Below the pieces are notes generated by a model, which had not been told where the DNA came from, ran no database searches, and saw only the letters and a list, made by a program, of their open reading frames with translations. From the NCBI GenBank assembly GCA_019915135.1, contig JAHLMK010000024.1, positions 124,001 through 188,000 of the forward strand: a DNA stretch of 64,000 nucleotides, read 5' to 3'. Source of the stretch: Strobilurus pachycystidiatus. Lineage: Eukaryota; Basidiomycota; Agaricomycetes; Agaricales; Physalacriaceae. Shown here piece after piece: positions 20,065 to 33,443 of the stretch. The position numbers and the translations under genes were made by a program. Position 1 is the first letter of the stretch, and each line of letters starts with the position of its first letter.

Positions 20065-23000
20065 TTACAGTTCCAGTGGCGGTGGCTCGGGCGGTCCCTC
20101 CAGCGGACGAGCGAGCTGCTTCACTTCAGCCTCGTAGAAGTCCTCCAATTTCTTCTTGTCCGAACAGAATGCGTCCAGATCCATCCTCAGCTTTTCAGCT
20201 GCGACGGCCGGCCTCTCCTCCTCTTTCCCTCTGTTCATCCTCCCTGGGCCCATCAGCCGGTTCGTCAAGAACAAGAACCCGTTCGTTCCGCCTAACACCT
20301 GGATAAACGCCACACCACTGCGATGTATGAACTGCGAATACTTGTATGGCGAGCGGCGGTAGGAGTACACCACATCGACGTCCTCCGGGTACAGGTCTGC
20401 TGCCTCCACGTCCAGGATGAACCCAAACCGCCTCAACAGCGCGTACTCGAAATAGTGCGCTGTTTGAGTCCCTTCTGGAACGCGTTGCTGGAGGTCTGGG
20501 ACCAATGGAGGCGGGCATGCTAAGCGCACAGGGAAGCAAGACTGGAAGGCGTTTCGATCCCGGATGTCGCTGATCTGCGTGACATAGGCTTCGACAAGTT
20601 TGAGTCCATACCGCTCAATCGTTTTGTTCCACTGCCGCAATTGGTCTTCGATGTAACGACCCGTGGTACCTATCCACTGCAACTCGAAGTGGAAAACCGT
20701 CGCAGGGTTGTGGATGATGTCGTGGTGCAAAATAACGGCTTCGGCCTGGTCGCTGCGCTACAAGAGTGATTGTGTGTCAGTCTGGTCTCATTATGGCCGA
20801 AGTAGATGCATACCTTGTTACTGTCAATATCGATGACCATCGTTTGACTCAGAATGACCGTCAATCGCTTGTTCAATGCTCGGACGCTTGACTTCTGCCG
20901 TGCGGGAGTCACGGGAGGATGACTAGTTCGGCTGAGAGTGAGACTGTCGTATCGCGGTAGCCAGGATTGTAACCGCGGTGTGCTGTGAACGGCGTACTCG
21001 CCGACCAGACGATAAAAGTAATGTCTGAGGAGCGTAAGATATACAAAATCAATAAATGACAATGCTAAGCAAGCTTACCCGTCCAAGAAACTGTGCTTGC
21101 CCTTGCAGTGTTCAAACAAGCCCTCGTTCTGAAGTCTTATACCAACTTCCAAGCCCTGCGACCTGGAGGAGACGTCCCGGAATTCTCGAATGAGCCAGTT
21201 GACAAAGTCAAAGCCAGTGAAAGAATTCTGATACTGAGTGTGATGCCAGTGGTTGGTCTTGATCGGGACACCGTCATCGTCTCTCATGGCTTTGGCAATG
21301 GCAGCCAACGACATATCGCCAATTTCCCTCTCGCTTTTGATCTTCTTCTGCAACGGACCAGCCTCGTGAATCTGCGCCAGTTGCTGCATTAACGCGTCGT
21401 CGCGAACCGAGGCTGCTGGGTTGAGGGTGGTAGGAAGGAAGCGCACAGGCGGCGCAGCGACCTTCTCATCGAGAGGTTGCCATCGCACTTTGGTGAACTG
21501 CTCCGCAAGCTTTTCGACGCCAAGGATGCGAGTTTCTTCGTCGCTCAGATTCTCTCCGGCGGGTCCCGTGTCAGTTGGCGGCTTGTCGATGGTCGGTATT
21601 ACGACAAACCGCGTCCTCCAGTAGCGAAGTGATTCATTGAATTGGTGTTCATAGCCCGCAACGAGCATATCAAGGCTGGAAAATCAGTCAAACTACTGGG
21701 ATTGAATTGCAAAGAAGGACGTACCGATTCCATCCATAATTCTCCAAACCATGGGACCGAAATTGTATTTTCTGCTCAGTATAGCCCACACCGAGTTTCG
21801 GCCAAATCAAGCACTGGTAGTCAAATGGAGGCGTGGGCGGCATACGCCTGACATATCGCCTCACTTGTATAGCCTCTCCGGTGTACGATATCCGATGGAT
21901 CTCGTTGCTCATGCTCAAGTACACCGTATTCGCCGAGGACTTGAGCACCTCGGCTGCTCCCCAAGGTTTGGGAATCTCCTCGTCTGACATGCCCATGAAT
22001 GACTGATGGCGTCTGAATGGGTTCCTATCCCTTCCGTCCTCTGGTGGTAGTGTGCCATAATATGGGTTCTGACCCTTCCTGGGTTTCTGGAGGACGAACT
22101 GGAACCCTTGTGCAAGACGGACTGCCGCCATCCCGCGCATTACAACAAGTGCCCAGGCGCGGCGGAAGTCCTCTGCAGTGCCCTTGACCGTTGGGGGTTT
22201 CATGAGGAAAGAGCGCATCTCCTCTGGATCCACGACAAAGTCATATGAGAACACGTCGTATGAACCTTCGAGCTCTGCTGTGGTGGGGAAGTATTCCACT
22301 GTCAAGGGTAGACACCCTGGAGTAACCATGGACGTCCATTTGATGTCGTGTTTGTACGCAGGCCGGGCGAAGATGTGCTGCCATCTCGCAGCTAATGAAG
22401 CTTGGAAGTAGGATACAGTCGACTGGGGTTTAGACGGGTTCGGTCGCGATCCTGGCGAGGAAGTCCAAGGAACGCTGATTGAGCTGACGGTGCTTCGGCG
22501 CTTGATGAAGGAAGAGTCGTCATGGGGTGACCCGGGACGCGGGAAGGCAGCTGCGCGGACTTCGCTGTCAACCGCACGACTAAAGTTGGAACGCAAGTTC
22601 GATCGCGGGTTGATAGCCATCGGTTGAGGTGGCTCGCTGGTCTGCATTGCAGGTGTAGATGATAATTGCGGTGCAGAGGTATGGGAGGATAGAGTGGAAG
22701 AAGGTGCGGGAATGGGAACAGATGAGTGCCTCGATAGAGAGGCACTGGGCAGAGTAGGTGTGGCAGTGGGCGTCGGGCTGGAGGACCCACTGGGGGTCAT
22801 CTGGACGATTCCACTTGAAGTCACAGACGCTGATATTGGGCTCGTCTGGGGCTCGATAGGCGAGCTTCGGAAAGGCTTGAAAAGCCATGAAGGGGTAAGC
22901 TTGGATGTCAAGGATAACGCATCGCGTCCCTCGCGATGAAGACTCTTTTTAGACGAATAGTTCGAAAGATTTGAGCGCAGGGAATGAATCGATGACTGAG

Positions 23001-25165
23001 AGGGTGATGAGTTCCGCGTGCGGTGTGGAGTTTCTGAGGGAAGTTCGGAGAGGTACGCCCTAGGACTTTCCTCTATCGGCGGAACTTTAGGAACAATGAG
23101 GGAGTTGCGATGAGATGGTCGTTTCTCGACAGTAATCCTGTAAGATGGAGAAATATGCTCTGTGCTGGCGGCAGGAATCTTCGCAGTCGTCGTAGAAGAG
23201 TGCTGTTGCTGTTGCTCTTCAATCAGACTGAAAATGTCGTTGTCGAATTGCTGGGCGGCGGTCGGTGATTTCCCACTTTCGAATGAGTACTCATCGTGAT
23301 CGTACGAGAGATAAGGCACTTCGATACTGGATAAGACGTCGTGTTCCAAAAGGCCAAGCGTCTGGATCTCATGCATCTTAGCTCTCGCGATGAACCTGGG
23401 CACATTGAGTCAGTCGGAGACAATTGGACAATGCTAACGATGTCATACCTGTCCGAACGGAAAGGAAGATCCTACATGATAATGGTCGTCAACAAACAGC
23501 GAGGAAAGAAACCGAGATATCTTACCATCTGCTTATCCCAGAAGGACACTGATATCCAGAACGGTTCCCACCAAAATGTCGTCTCTACCCTGTCATCCTT
23601 GACATTCCCATCTTTATCCTTTCGTGGGTCGCACCCCCAGAGGGGATCCATATCCCTTGACCCCGGCTTCACCTCCTCAGGCATGATCGTCTCAGGTGCC
23701 TTTGGAGGCAGACCTCGAAAGGTGAATATCGGGCTTTGGTGGAGTGGGGGCTGCTCGAGACAGATGAGGTCTAAGCCAAAACCTTGGTCAAGCATACGAG
23801 TGGTGGTAAGGCGCAGGAGCTGCTTGGAGACACGAAAGTAACCGGTGCCCGGGGTGATGAGGACCGTTACACTGCCGGTGAGCTGGAGGGAGCGGTCGAT
23901 GTAATGGGTTTCGGTCGGGTTGAGGCCGAGGTTGAGTGCTTCGAGGATGGGGCCGTCATGTGCGTACGATAGGCGCCCACAAAGGCGTGCCTGTTCAGGC
24001 GTCCCAGAACCATCGAGATTGGCGCGGTGGTAATGATGCGTCAAGAGGATGTCGCGCTGAAAATCCCAGAATGAGTTCTTCAAGCTGACAAGTGTGGGCT
24101 TCCACTCGTGGATCACTTCCAGATCTGTGATGACTTTGTAGAAGTCCTTGTACCATTGATCATGCTCGTCACATCTCAGCGGACCAGCGGCATAGCTCTT
24201 CTCGGACTCGTCATAGTAGACGCGTGAGATCAAGACGATGGTGATGGTGTGGTTGGTGCCAGCCTCACGCCACTTCGATATGAGGGCTGGTAGGAAGGAA
24301 TGCACGATCTTTTCGTTGTAGCGCTCGCCATCACCGGCGAATTCCCATAGTTCGCGGCAGACTTGGATGAAAATTGTTACTTTGGCGGACAGGGAGCGAA
24401 ATACTGCTTTCGTTCGCGAAGTCATACACCCTACCGCAACCTAGATGTAAAATTCAGGACGGGCAAGGGCAGGCTGGATTAGGTTGAAACGCGCCTTTTG
24501 TCCGCCGATGTAGATGCTTTGGATCCTTGCAGCAATGTTGCCTATGAAAGTGACGTCTTGATCTGTGTATACACATTGCCCGACGAGATGCTCTCCAAGC
24601 CTCCACATGTCATTTCGTCCGAGGTACTGGTCCTGAAAGACAAGTTCGACATAATCTGCGCAATACTCTCCTTGATCGACCTTTGCTCGTTCTCAATTCG
24701 GAGCCGAAGAAGACAAGTGAATAGGCTGACCTTTGTCAAGGTGACCTCTGCATTGTTCCTAAACCCAAACCTTTCCGCGATAGGCTGAGGAATCGAAATC
24801 TGGGGCAAGACATTGAGTCAATGCCATCGCTTAGGTTGATTGTGACTTCGCACCTGCAGCTGTGGCTTGACATCTTGTTTCAATTTCTGCACAATAAAGA
24901 AGAACTGCCTCGTTCCACTCCCGGTCAGGCTGATCATGTCCCCCTCCGCGACGCCAGGCCAGCAGGCAGGATTAAACGTGACAACATGTGAGTCCTTGGC
25001 ATCATGCACCCAGAGAATAACCGTAGCTGTGTCGCCGACGAGAAGAGGCGGCACGTTGGAGGGTGGTGGTGGGACTGGGATGGGCACGGAGCGGAGGATG
25101 GACTGGGCTGTGTTGGACCGTCGGCGCGTAGGCGGCTGCTGTGATTCCGCGCGGGAGGTGCTCAT
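20065..25165 (-). CDS. IML1: Iml1/DEPDC5 orthologue, GATOR1 (SEACIT) subunit
   Basis: Subunit of the GATOR1/SEACIT complex, the GTPase-activating complex that switches off TORC1 at the vacuole on amino-acid starvation. ATG 25165 opens MSTSRAESQQPPTRRRSN, a disordered head. The N-terminal domain follows (TVILWVHDAKDSHVVTFNPACWPGVAEGDMI), then IPQPIAERFGFRNNAEVTLTKV, and a structural-axis region with a vWA-like fold around 23500-24400 (SAKVTIFIQVCRELWEFA, NEKIVHSFLPALISKWRE). After a long Ser/Pro-rich linker (about 22400-23300) comes CQxLIWPKLGVGYTE-type sequence, then the DEP domain (NHWHHTQYQNSFTGFDFVNWLIREF..LQNEGLFEHCKGKHSFLDG, about 21075-21250) and a C-terminal domain ending PPEPPPLEL-stop at 20065. 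Few introns, long exons. Confidence 0.9.
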
Positions 25166-25444
25166 CAAGGAATGCTGAGCTGCCTGAGCATGGATTCTGA
25201 CTGCAATTGGTGAATACGCAGCTTTGTGAATGAATCCTAGGCGCGTACCCTCCAGGGATATGGGAAGAGGTCGATTGGTCTTGGACAAGTGAAGGAGCAC
25301 GTCCCGATCGGGAGGACCCTTCCGAAAAGGTACCGAAGCCTCGGGGATCTCCTCCGCTCAGTAGTACATAGTACCACTACCAGTGCTGAATTACAAGTTT
25401 GAGAGGAACCTTTCGAGTCCCTCCAGATTACTACACCAATTGTA

Positions 25445-27376
25445 CTATGTATACGTAGACCGCAACCGCCTCATTTGCTCAGGAATCTCCCAAACCGTCA
25501 CCCTCTGCCTCCGCAAGTCCTTCTTGCTCGTCATTGTCCCAGCATAAACCGTCCTCACCGAAGTCAGCATAAGAGCTCCCTGCGATTCGCGCGCCCGCTG
25601 ATTCATCGCTACCCAATCCGAATCCTGCGACACAGGATTCTTGTCTGTGGACAAGATGCGGAAGTGCGGCTTCGGCGCATAGGAATATTCAACGCCGATA
25701 TAGAGTTTGCTGAGGGGTGTCCCCAAGTGCTCGACAAATAGTCCTTGGAGGTGCGGAATGTTTCGGTCGAGATCCCACGCGCAAAGGAAGTCCATGAACT
25801 TTTGATCTCGAAGAGAAGGTACGTCAGTCAATGATCCATCTGTAGAAAGTGTGCGCGTAAGCTGATAGTCCAACGGACAATGACTAGCACTTGCCCTCTG
25901 CGCTCTTCTGCATACGTTTACATGTTGATTTATGAGCTGGCCAATCCTGGGTTTGGCACTCCCTGCGGATTGTGAGTGGGCATTTCTGACAGGACGCCGC
26001 CAGGAACGAACCTTGAGCAGTAAAGAGCTACAGAGCAGCCGGTACATCGTCTGAGATCAGATTTCCCAGCTTCCGTCTTACATCGGGGCTGAGACTCCGT
26101 GTTAGTTCTGATAATATGATGATTCAAAGAAGTCACTCACATTTGAGCAACCAACCTCGCCGATAGCATCGAAGGACTGCCGTGCACGATCCTTGTCCTC
26201 GAAGTCTTCTATGAACTCCTTCCATTTCAGCGACTGCTTCCACTTGAGAGGTCGTGAGGTCTCCTGGAGATCGGCTGCTTTGCCATCCGCGTCTTCCAGC
26301 TGGTCGACTGACGTCCGCATATATCGCAAGACGGAGTAGTACACGAAGTACGCCCGTATATGATACAAGTTCAACTCGATGCTCTGGTCGACACTGCCAT
26401 CCAGTCCTATGTGATCCCGCAGCGCAGCGAGAAGGCTGGACCTGTTCAGCGCCTTCGTGATCCAGGGCGTGACATTCTCCGACTGCTGCATGACGCATGA
26501 AATGCACTGGAAGCCCATGGAAATGCACTTATTACGTGCATTCACGCTAGTCGAGTCCTGGAGCTGCAGTGCGCCAAGTTTGTGAATGAGGTCTACAAGC
26601 TTGGGGATGACAGTCGCGTCGAAGAAGAGTCTCTCGATCTCGGGGAAGTCTCTACAACACGCGAGGTTGTTGACCAAGGCAAGGAAGTGCTGAAGGTACT
26701 TGAGATGCGCGACATGAGGCAGAACATGTTTCGGTATGCGCTCCAGTACAGCACCCGCAAATGCGTACGGCCCGAAGGACGCGAGGAGCTGGCGCTGGCC
26801 AGTGGGCCCTTGCAAGAGTCGCGAGATCAACAGGCTCGGCGACGCCTCGGCCCACGACTTGTTCTCCGTCAGCTCCTCAGGCCGCTCGTCCAACCACCAC
26901 TGCGAAAGAGCAGCGCAAAAGCCCGGAGTGTGGGACATGCTGGTCCCGATGGCTATGTGGCTGAGCATGACTTGCAAAGTCTGCATGACGAACCCGGAGT
27001 CGACGAGACTTCGGATGGTCGCGAGCGGCTGAGCAAGGGAGGGTGATGTAAGGCTGGAGGATATCCTGTCGAATTCTTTCAAGAAAAGCACCCATTTCCA
27101 CATTTTCGGCCATAGATCCAGGACTTCCTTTTGCAGAGTGGTGTTTGTGGTGAGATAAGGTCCGAGGAGCTGGAGGACAGCGAAGGAGTAAAAGACGGAT
27201 GGAATGGAGACGAGATCGTCGCGAGTGATGAAGGCCGGTTTCTGGATGGATGGGGGTTGATTCGAGAGGCATTCTCGCGGTGCTCGTAGTGCCCGCTCGA
27301 CATCGAGGGTTTCGGACGACCCTCTGACGAGCTGAACATACTGTTGTGCCTCCAGGAGCTGCTGTATGTCAGCCAT
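25445..27376 (-). CDS. MYND-type zinc-finger protein
   Basis: A long alpha-helical first exon of unknown function (MADIQQLLEAQQYVQLVRGSS from ATG 27376; the frame upstream has no ATG) is followed by a MYND finger assembled across two introns: CSNPRC, then LRRCTGCSVALYCSR, then ECQTQDWPAHKSTC. Donor and acceptor phases agree (GTGAGT...CTCAG and GTTCGT...CCGCAG). After the finger is a C-terminal domain (LRDQKFMDFLCAWDLDRNIPHL, SKLYIGVEYSYAPKPHFRIL) ending RRLRSTYT-stop at 25445. Basidiomycetes have many MYND proteins of this layout; they are usually assumed to mediate protein-protein contacts. Same strand as IML1, 279 bp from its start. Confidence 0.75.
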
Positions 27377-27806
27377 ATCAAGAAGCGTGGCACTGAGATG
27401 ACCGACTTGTCTATACTCGTGAAGGTTGACAATCAAGATGAGCGATCGATGTCGGTCCGAACCTCCATCTCACTTCACGCGTCTATACGAGTAGTGTACA
27501 CGGACAAAATTTCACAGAAACTATATGCATAACACTCCATCAAACTCAACAGTCAGTATATATTTCTGCCTCTGAGATTGAGTTGGATCTTGGCACGCGC
27601 ATGGGAGCAACATGAAGGAGAGAGAAAAATTCCCACTCACAGCAAACTGACCTATAACACAAACCATAGCTAAGCATTATACGATTCTATTGTCGACCAC
27701 GACAATAATTATAAGTAAGTGTTGTACATAGTATGTACATCTGAAAATCCCAAACCAAGAAACACTGATATACCCTTCTACCATGCCCACCCACATATGC
27801 TGTCGT
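27377..27806. other. Intergenic, MYND gene 5' flank and hydrolase 3' flank
   Basis: AT-rich stretch of about 430 bp with no coding sequence or motif that I can name. It should hold the MYND gene promoter. Confidence 0.4.
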
Positions 27807-29225
27807 CTAAAGTGGCTGTCTATCAAGTTCCTTGACCAGCAGGTCATTCACCTGCTTCGGGTTATCAAGGTACACATGGTGACCAGCATTGTTCACAATG
27901 TACATGCGCCCTTGGCCATTGCCCGCCTGGCGCAGGCGCTCGACGGAATCCTGCCCGCCCTCCGGATCCATCCAGTCGTGATCGCCATCTAGTCGTGAAA
28001 CGTCAGAAATCTCATACAAGCGTTCAGGTAAGGTACTTACAGACAAACGTCACTGGGATCTTGAGCGCGTCGATGCGGTCCACCATTGGTAGGCGTGCAT
28101 GGGCCCCAGGAGCCAAGATGTGTGATATGCAGTATTCGCCGGACCCCTTGGCGAGCGTGATGTTGAGAATGTAGTCATGCATCTCCCTCGTTTCCTGTGG
28201 CGTAAGACCCGTGAAACGGCGTGATGAATACTATGCCAACATTACGATATCAGTAACTAATTATAGAGAGGCTGAACAAGATCCTACCTTGCCAATAATC
28301 AAGGGTCCCCAGAACACGGTGGACCGAACAACTTGGAAGGGGCTCCAGCCTTCCTCCCAAAGATATGTGAAGAGTTTCCTTGCCCGACTCTCCTGAGCCT
28401 TGGCCGCCTTCTGATCGGCTTCAATGTCCTTGACTCGTTTCGCTGTAGCAGGCTCAGCACTGCCCCCAGATCCATGCTCCGAGGGGTCCAGTTCCCGAGA
28501 AGGCATAGTCGTATTCGGACCGCGGGGTATGCCTGCAGGGGAAAGCAGTATGAGTTTGTTCACTCTTGCTGGGTATTTGAGAGCATATGCAACGCTGAAG
28601 TAGGCGCCGAGAGAGTGTCCAACAAGGGTCATCTTGTCCAGCCCCATCTTCTGTCGCCAGTCCTCTAGTGAATCTATGAAGAAGGACTCTGCTTCGGTAA
28701 CTCGGGAGGAGACATCCTTGCGAGAGGCCTTGACCGTAAAAGGAGGTCGTGCTGAGCGGCCCATGCCTAGCCAGTCAAGCGCGAAGACACTAGTCCCGCG
28801 ACGGCCAGCCCATTCTGAGAGAGGGAGGAAGTTCTGGAAGTAGAATCCAAGACCGGCGCCATAGCCATGCAGTAAGACAGCAGGTGGGGGTGCGGAGGGT
28901 GATGGTGCTGTTGCGGTCATGGAAAAGGTGTTGAGATAGTGTTTGGGGTTGGACAAATGTATGCGCTCGCTCTGTGCAGCGACGGGGCCATCGACAGGTT
29001 CGGACTTGTCTTTGCGGAAGAAGGGTAGCCGTCTCAGCAGACGCTCTTCGCTGATGGCACTCTGTTTCTCGCCTGCCGCCCACCTGGAGAGCGATTAGCA
29101 GCCGAGCAGTATATCTGAGTCTGGGCTCACCATTGCTTCATACTGGCTGCAAATGCCGATGGAATTTCATTTGCTGGAGGGAGAATGGGCAGCGATATTG
29201 ACGAGGAGGAGGCGGTAGCGTTCAT
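27807..29225 (-). CDS. Alpha/beta hydrolase, ABHD5/CGI-58-ICT1-like
   Basis: Family linked to lysophosphatidic acid acylation and lipid-droplet lipolysis control. ATG 29225 opens MNATASSSSISLPILPPANE. The core has LLHGYGAGLGFYFQN (oxyanion region), VFALDWLGMGRSARP, the nucleophile elbow LVGHSLGAYFS (Ser present, unlike vertebrate ABHD5), KLILLSPAGIP, DGDHDWMDPEGG and the C-terminal HHVYLDNP, which fits the HX4D motif seen in the ABHD4/5 group. An insert of about 40 Lys/Ala/Glu-rich residues (KRVKDIEADQKAAKAQESRA) precedes YLWEEGWSPFQVVR. It stops at 27807. Possible activities are acyltransferase or lipase; the sequence does not decide. Divergent from CWC21, 223 bp between ATGs. Confidence 0.85.
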
Positions 29226-29448
29226 GTTGGCGGCGAAGCGGGAGAGAAGGAATCTCGCCGAGGAGGACGTGGTGGAGGGCTGGTCTCGTTGACCAGGGAT
29301 TGTGGGCGTAGGAAGACAAGTAGTGTTTCTCTTATAGTAGACCTGAAGAGAGAGCTTAGAGCGACAAGGTTGATCGCCGCGCACGATGCCGATGACGAGG
29401 TGTGCCGGCGCTTACAAACCACGCTGACCCTCCTTTGCTCAGCCAACA

Positions 29449-30669
29449 ATGTACAACGGTATCGGGCTTACGACTCCCCGCGGAAGGTGCGCGTCTCCGC
29501 TACTCCTCGGTGCTGCCGACTGACTCGGGAACCAGCGGCACCAATGGCTACGTCGTGCGCAATCTGTCGACCTTGCGCACCCACAATCCAGCGCAGGACC
29601 GCGAAGATGCATGGTCCGTCGCCCCGCCAAAGCATCGCGAGCCAGACGAGGGCATTCTCGAGCACGAGCGCAAGAGAAAAGTCGAGGTTGAATGCCTGAA
29701 ATTGCAGCTACAACTGGAGGACGACGAGTTCGTTTGCTTCCCAGTGTCGTAAAGACTATCACTCATACACTTCCTAGAATCCCAGAGGCAGAAATCGAAG
29801 AAAAAGTGCAGGAATTGCGCGAAAAGCTGCTTGCCAACCTTTCGCGACTGGCGCCGGCTGGCAAGCTGAAGCCGTCAGATACACACGGGATGGCCGCCGC
29901 CAAAAAGACCGAACTCGACAAGATGGCGCGAGCGTTTGGGACCCGCAACACTTACGTCGAAGGAGATGCTTTTGACCGTGAAAAGCAGGAGGAGTTCAGG
30001 CAGAAGCGCCAGGTGGAGCGGGAAGAGCGAGACCGCCAACGAGACGAAGACCGCGCCAGAATGGCCGAACAAAAGCTCAAATGGGAAGCCGACAAGCGCG
30101 AGAAAGACCGTCTCCGTCGTCGTGAAGAGGACCGCATCCGTCGAGAGCGTGAAGCAGGCGGAGACCGTCGTCGTGACCGAGATATGCCACCGCCCCCTGC
30201 TCCATCGTCCAGGCGGCGCAGCCGCAGTCCGCCTCCTCGACGCGGTCGGGACTCGCTTTCACCTCCCAGACGCAGTCGGGATTCGCCGCCGCCCAGAGGT
30301 GGACGCGACTCACGTTCGCCGCCTCCGCGCAGACGACGTCGTTCACCTTCAATGGATGACTCTCCGCCTCGTCGGCGCCGTTCTGGCACTCCAGAACCGC
30401 CCTCTCGTCGTTCCCCAATCCCCACGCCACCACGACGGCCCAGTGAAATGTCGCCGCCCCGGCGCCGCCGTAGGTCGCCCTCTCGATCCGTGTCACCTCC
30501 CCCTCGTCAACCTCGTGGAAGGCGCGAGTCTCCAGATGAAGGCGACGACCCCAGAGGTCGGAGACGCTCGTACTCTGATGAGCGACCGAGACGCCGTGAT
30601 CGCTCTGCATCCACAGGTTCTTCCATGTCTGTCAGCACCCGGTCTTCAAGGAGCAGGAGCAGGGATTGA
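29449..30669 (+). CDS. CWC21: Cwc21/SRRM2-like spliceosome protein with RS-rich tail
   Basis: ATG 29449 gives MYNGIGLTTPRGS; a phase-2 intron (GTGCGC...ACCAG) leads to GTNGYVVRNLSTLR, the signature N-terminus by which Cwc21/SRRM2 meets Prp8 and the 5' exon in the catalytic spliceosome. The cwf21 domain follows (PDEGILEHERKRKVEVECLKLQ..., intron, EIPEAEIEEKVQELREKLL). A charged coiled coil (EREERDRQRDEDRARMAEQ) and a long Arg/Ser/Pro tail (RSRSPPPRRGRDSLSPPRR) run to the stop at 30669. Yeast Cwc21 is short; the extended RS tail is like the metazoan SRRM2 end. The out-of-frame open stretches over the tail are shadows of its repetitive codons. Confidence 0.9.
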
Positions 30670-30918
30670 AGTGTTGTAAGGTCTTGACTGAGCTATTTAG
30701 TGTGTATATCTTTCTGCAACTTCCAAGCTCTACCGCAATTTTATATATGTATGCGTGTATGATCACATCATGAACTTAGCGCTCACCACAGCGTGCGGAT
30801 TGTTGATCAAGCTCAAGGGGTGCCAAGTACGTACTCAATCTCCAAGTCTCTCATTGAGTGTCGAGAACGCTGAAACCGCCGACCACCCCGAGCCCTCACA
30901 GAGTTGCTGTCGACCATC

Positions 30919-33339
30919 ATGAGACGCACCAAGACTGCTTCAGATAGATTCGCCATTTTCGCAAATGCGGTCTGCGAAAAGGAGGACTGGTATATCAAAA
31001 TCTTGGACAAAGATCAAGACTTGGGGCGGAAGTGGGCCGAAGAGGCGGCGTTGACTTCCTTACCGGGTTTCGACGACCATCTCAAGTAAGTTACACATGC
31101 TGTACATACGCTTTCCGCTCACAACACCGCACAGAGAGCTTAAAGAGGAGGCGACTCGTATCATTCGTCTTGACCATCTTATACGGTTGGAATCACAGAA
31201 GTTACCTGACCGAACTATTGATTATGAAGGTATTGAGCGAGACGTGCAGGCGGCGTGGAGGTACGCCATGTTGTCGCGGTTTTGCGTGCGCGAAGCGGAG
31301 TTGCGCGACGGGGTAGGCGCCTATGTTTCCGACGGGATCGTGCCGCCTTTGCTGCACAAGGAGGTACGAAGCTCTGGACAGTCTTGCTCTCATTCTTTGA
31401 CCATGGCACCAACAGCTCCTCCGTGAACTTGACGCGTTAGCAGCTTTGGAGCCGAAAGATTTCCATCCCGGCACCCTCGGAAAGGTCCGTCTAATCTCTG
31501 CCGTCCATGTTGTCCATCCTCAGCATTTCTTGTGCAGGTCCAAGATCTGATCCCTCATTATGCAAGTCCGTCGTCGCTTCCATGGCTGCTTTGTTAACGT
31601 CACCACAGATCCATATATAATAGGTAGCACGCCGGTGCACCACGACGTCTCATTACCTGCTACACAAGATGGCGTATTCCGTACTTCAGCCACCATCCCA
31701 AGCGACTATGTCGACGATGGAACCGTTTACTCGTCCAAGTTTGCTTGGGTTCCCTCGGTCTTTCAAGTCAACCACGATGGAACAAGTGCTACCATCGAAT
31801 CATACATAAACGGTCTTGGGCCTCGGGAACACTTTCCAGAACTGTACCGTCTGATTGAGAGCATCTTTCCATTGGCGCTGGTGCATCTCGAGAAGACTCT
31901 GACGAGGGAGTTTGAGAGATTTGAGTCCCCTTCGCGCGCGTTGTCTCCATGTACGCATCAATGAAAACCTCACAGTCCTTTAGTCAAGCTTGGATGGCGC
32001 GCGGCGATGCTCGCGAGGATGGCTTGAGCGAATGGAAGAAGGCTATCGACGAGCAGAGGGAACAGCGCAAAGCGGAAGCGGAAGATAAAGAACGCCAGCG
32101 GCAATTAGACCTAGAGGCGTCAAAGATGGAATGGAGCGACCGCGCTTCGATACAAGCCAATGCGAGCGGGCAGAACTTGTCATCGGCTATGTTTGCTGGC
32201 CGTAAAGTGAAAGTCATTGTGAAGGTAGGTGTCTTCCCATGATACCGCTTCTGTATCCCTCAAAGGTCCTCAGGCTGCGAACTATATCCTAGACCCGGGA
32301 CAGGAATATTTTGGTGGCTGGCATCTGGAGGGTATGGTACGCCAATTCCTTGCCCAAGGATACACGAGCGTTTTGATGAAACAAGGCCTTGATAGCCTCA
32401 TGAAAGGATTGTCGCATCAGCTATATATTATTACGCAAGCGACGAGGTCATTTCAGATGAAGGTCTTTCCTTGCGACGCGTCAGAGATTATCACATAGAC
32501 TTCCCTGACAACGGCTACAATTGGATTGTACGCGAAGTTTCCTTTCTTCGGGCGTAGACTTGGCGGCTTACTCCATTGGTAGAGCTTCCATGTTCCGGAA
32601 GATGAAGACGAAGATGATGATGAAGATGATGATGAAGCGGAGGCGGAAACAAGAGAGGAAATACTCGACTTTCCAAGTGACCACACTACTGGTCGGGATA
32701 TGACACACAATATCCAGCTGGGAACTATACCTACCACCAATGTCAGCAGCGACACTGGACACAATACCGGACGTATTGTTTCCTTCCCCAATTGGGTTCA
32801 GCATTTGGTCAAAGGTTTGAAGCACAACGGAGGCTCTAGTGGCATTGCGACACGGAAAATCGTCAGTCCTCTCTCATACATCAATCGCATAACTCGTCTG
32901 ATCAATTTGCATCCACAATCATCAGCTGTGTTTCTTCCTCGTCGATGATAACGATGTGCAGAGTAACACTCGCGAATATCCTGCGCTGAAAATCAGCGGG
33001 CTAAAGGATGTACACGTTCTAAGCACGAGCGATATTCCCATTCAAGGGAGGATGACCAACGTTTCGACACTGAGCTTCCTTCTCGTGAAGGCCTTTGCCC
33101 AAACTGTGAAGCAGAACCTGCCGAGAGAACTAGTCAAGCTCATCATTGCACATGGCCAATCATGCCTTGGCTTTACCCGCGCCCAAGCTGAAGAGCATCG
33201 TCGTCATTTTATGGACGATCGTCGAGCAAAGGTCACCGACGAGAACAAAGTAAGTAAAGGCTACAACTTCCATTAGACGGTCACCAATTCACCGTCTGTT
33301 CAGGGTTGGGAAAGGGAGTACTCGTTATGCGAGCATTGA
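30919..33339 (+). CDS. DUF4246-domain protein
   Basis: Large fungal family of unknown biochemical role. Blocks that fit it: AVCEKEDWYIKILDKDQ, RDVQAAWRYAMLSRFCVREAELRDG, SYINGLGPREHFPELYRLIE, the exon after about 32275 (YILDPGQEYFGGWHLEGM), DYHIDFPDNGYNW, GRIVSFPNWVQHLVKGL, REYPALKISGL, LPRELVKLIIAHGQSCLGFTRAQAEEHR and the terminal EYSLCEH-stop (33337..33339) after a phase-0 intron starting GTAAGT. About ten introns. The start is uncertain: in-frame codons before 30919 read PRALTELLSTI, which also looks conserved, so an upstream first exon probably exists. An acidic low-complexity run (about 32598-32665) sits inside the domain. Confidence 0.7.
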
Positions 33340-33443
33340 CATACCACGGTCAAGAGTTTGTTGAATACATCCACGATTACAATTACAATTACATGGTACA
33401 GATCCAAGCATCACAAGAAAACACCGTGTTACATATGATACAG

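Noticed and set aside
29936..30679. Long open frames in other phases over the CWC21 RS tail, both strands
   Set aside because: Arg/Ser/Pro codon repetition keeps other frames open; the cwf21 frame is the real one.
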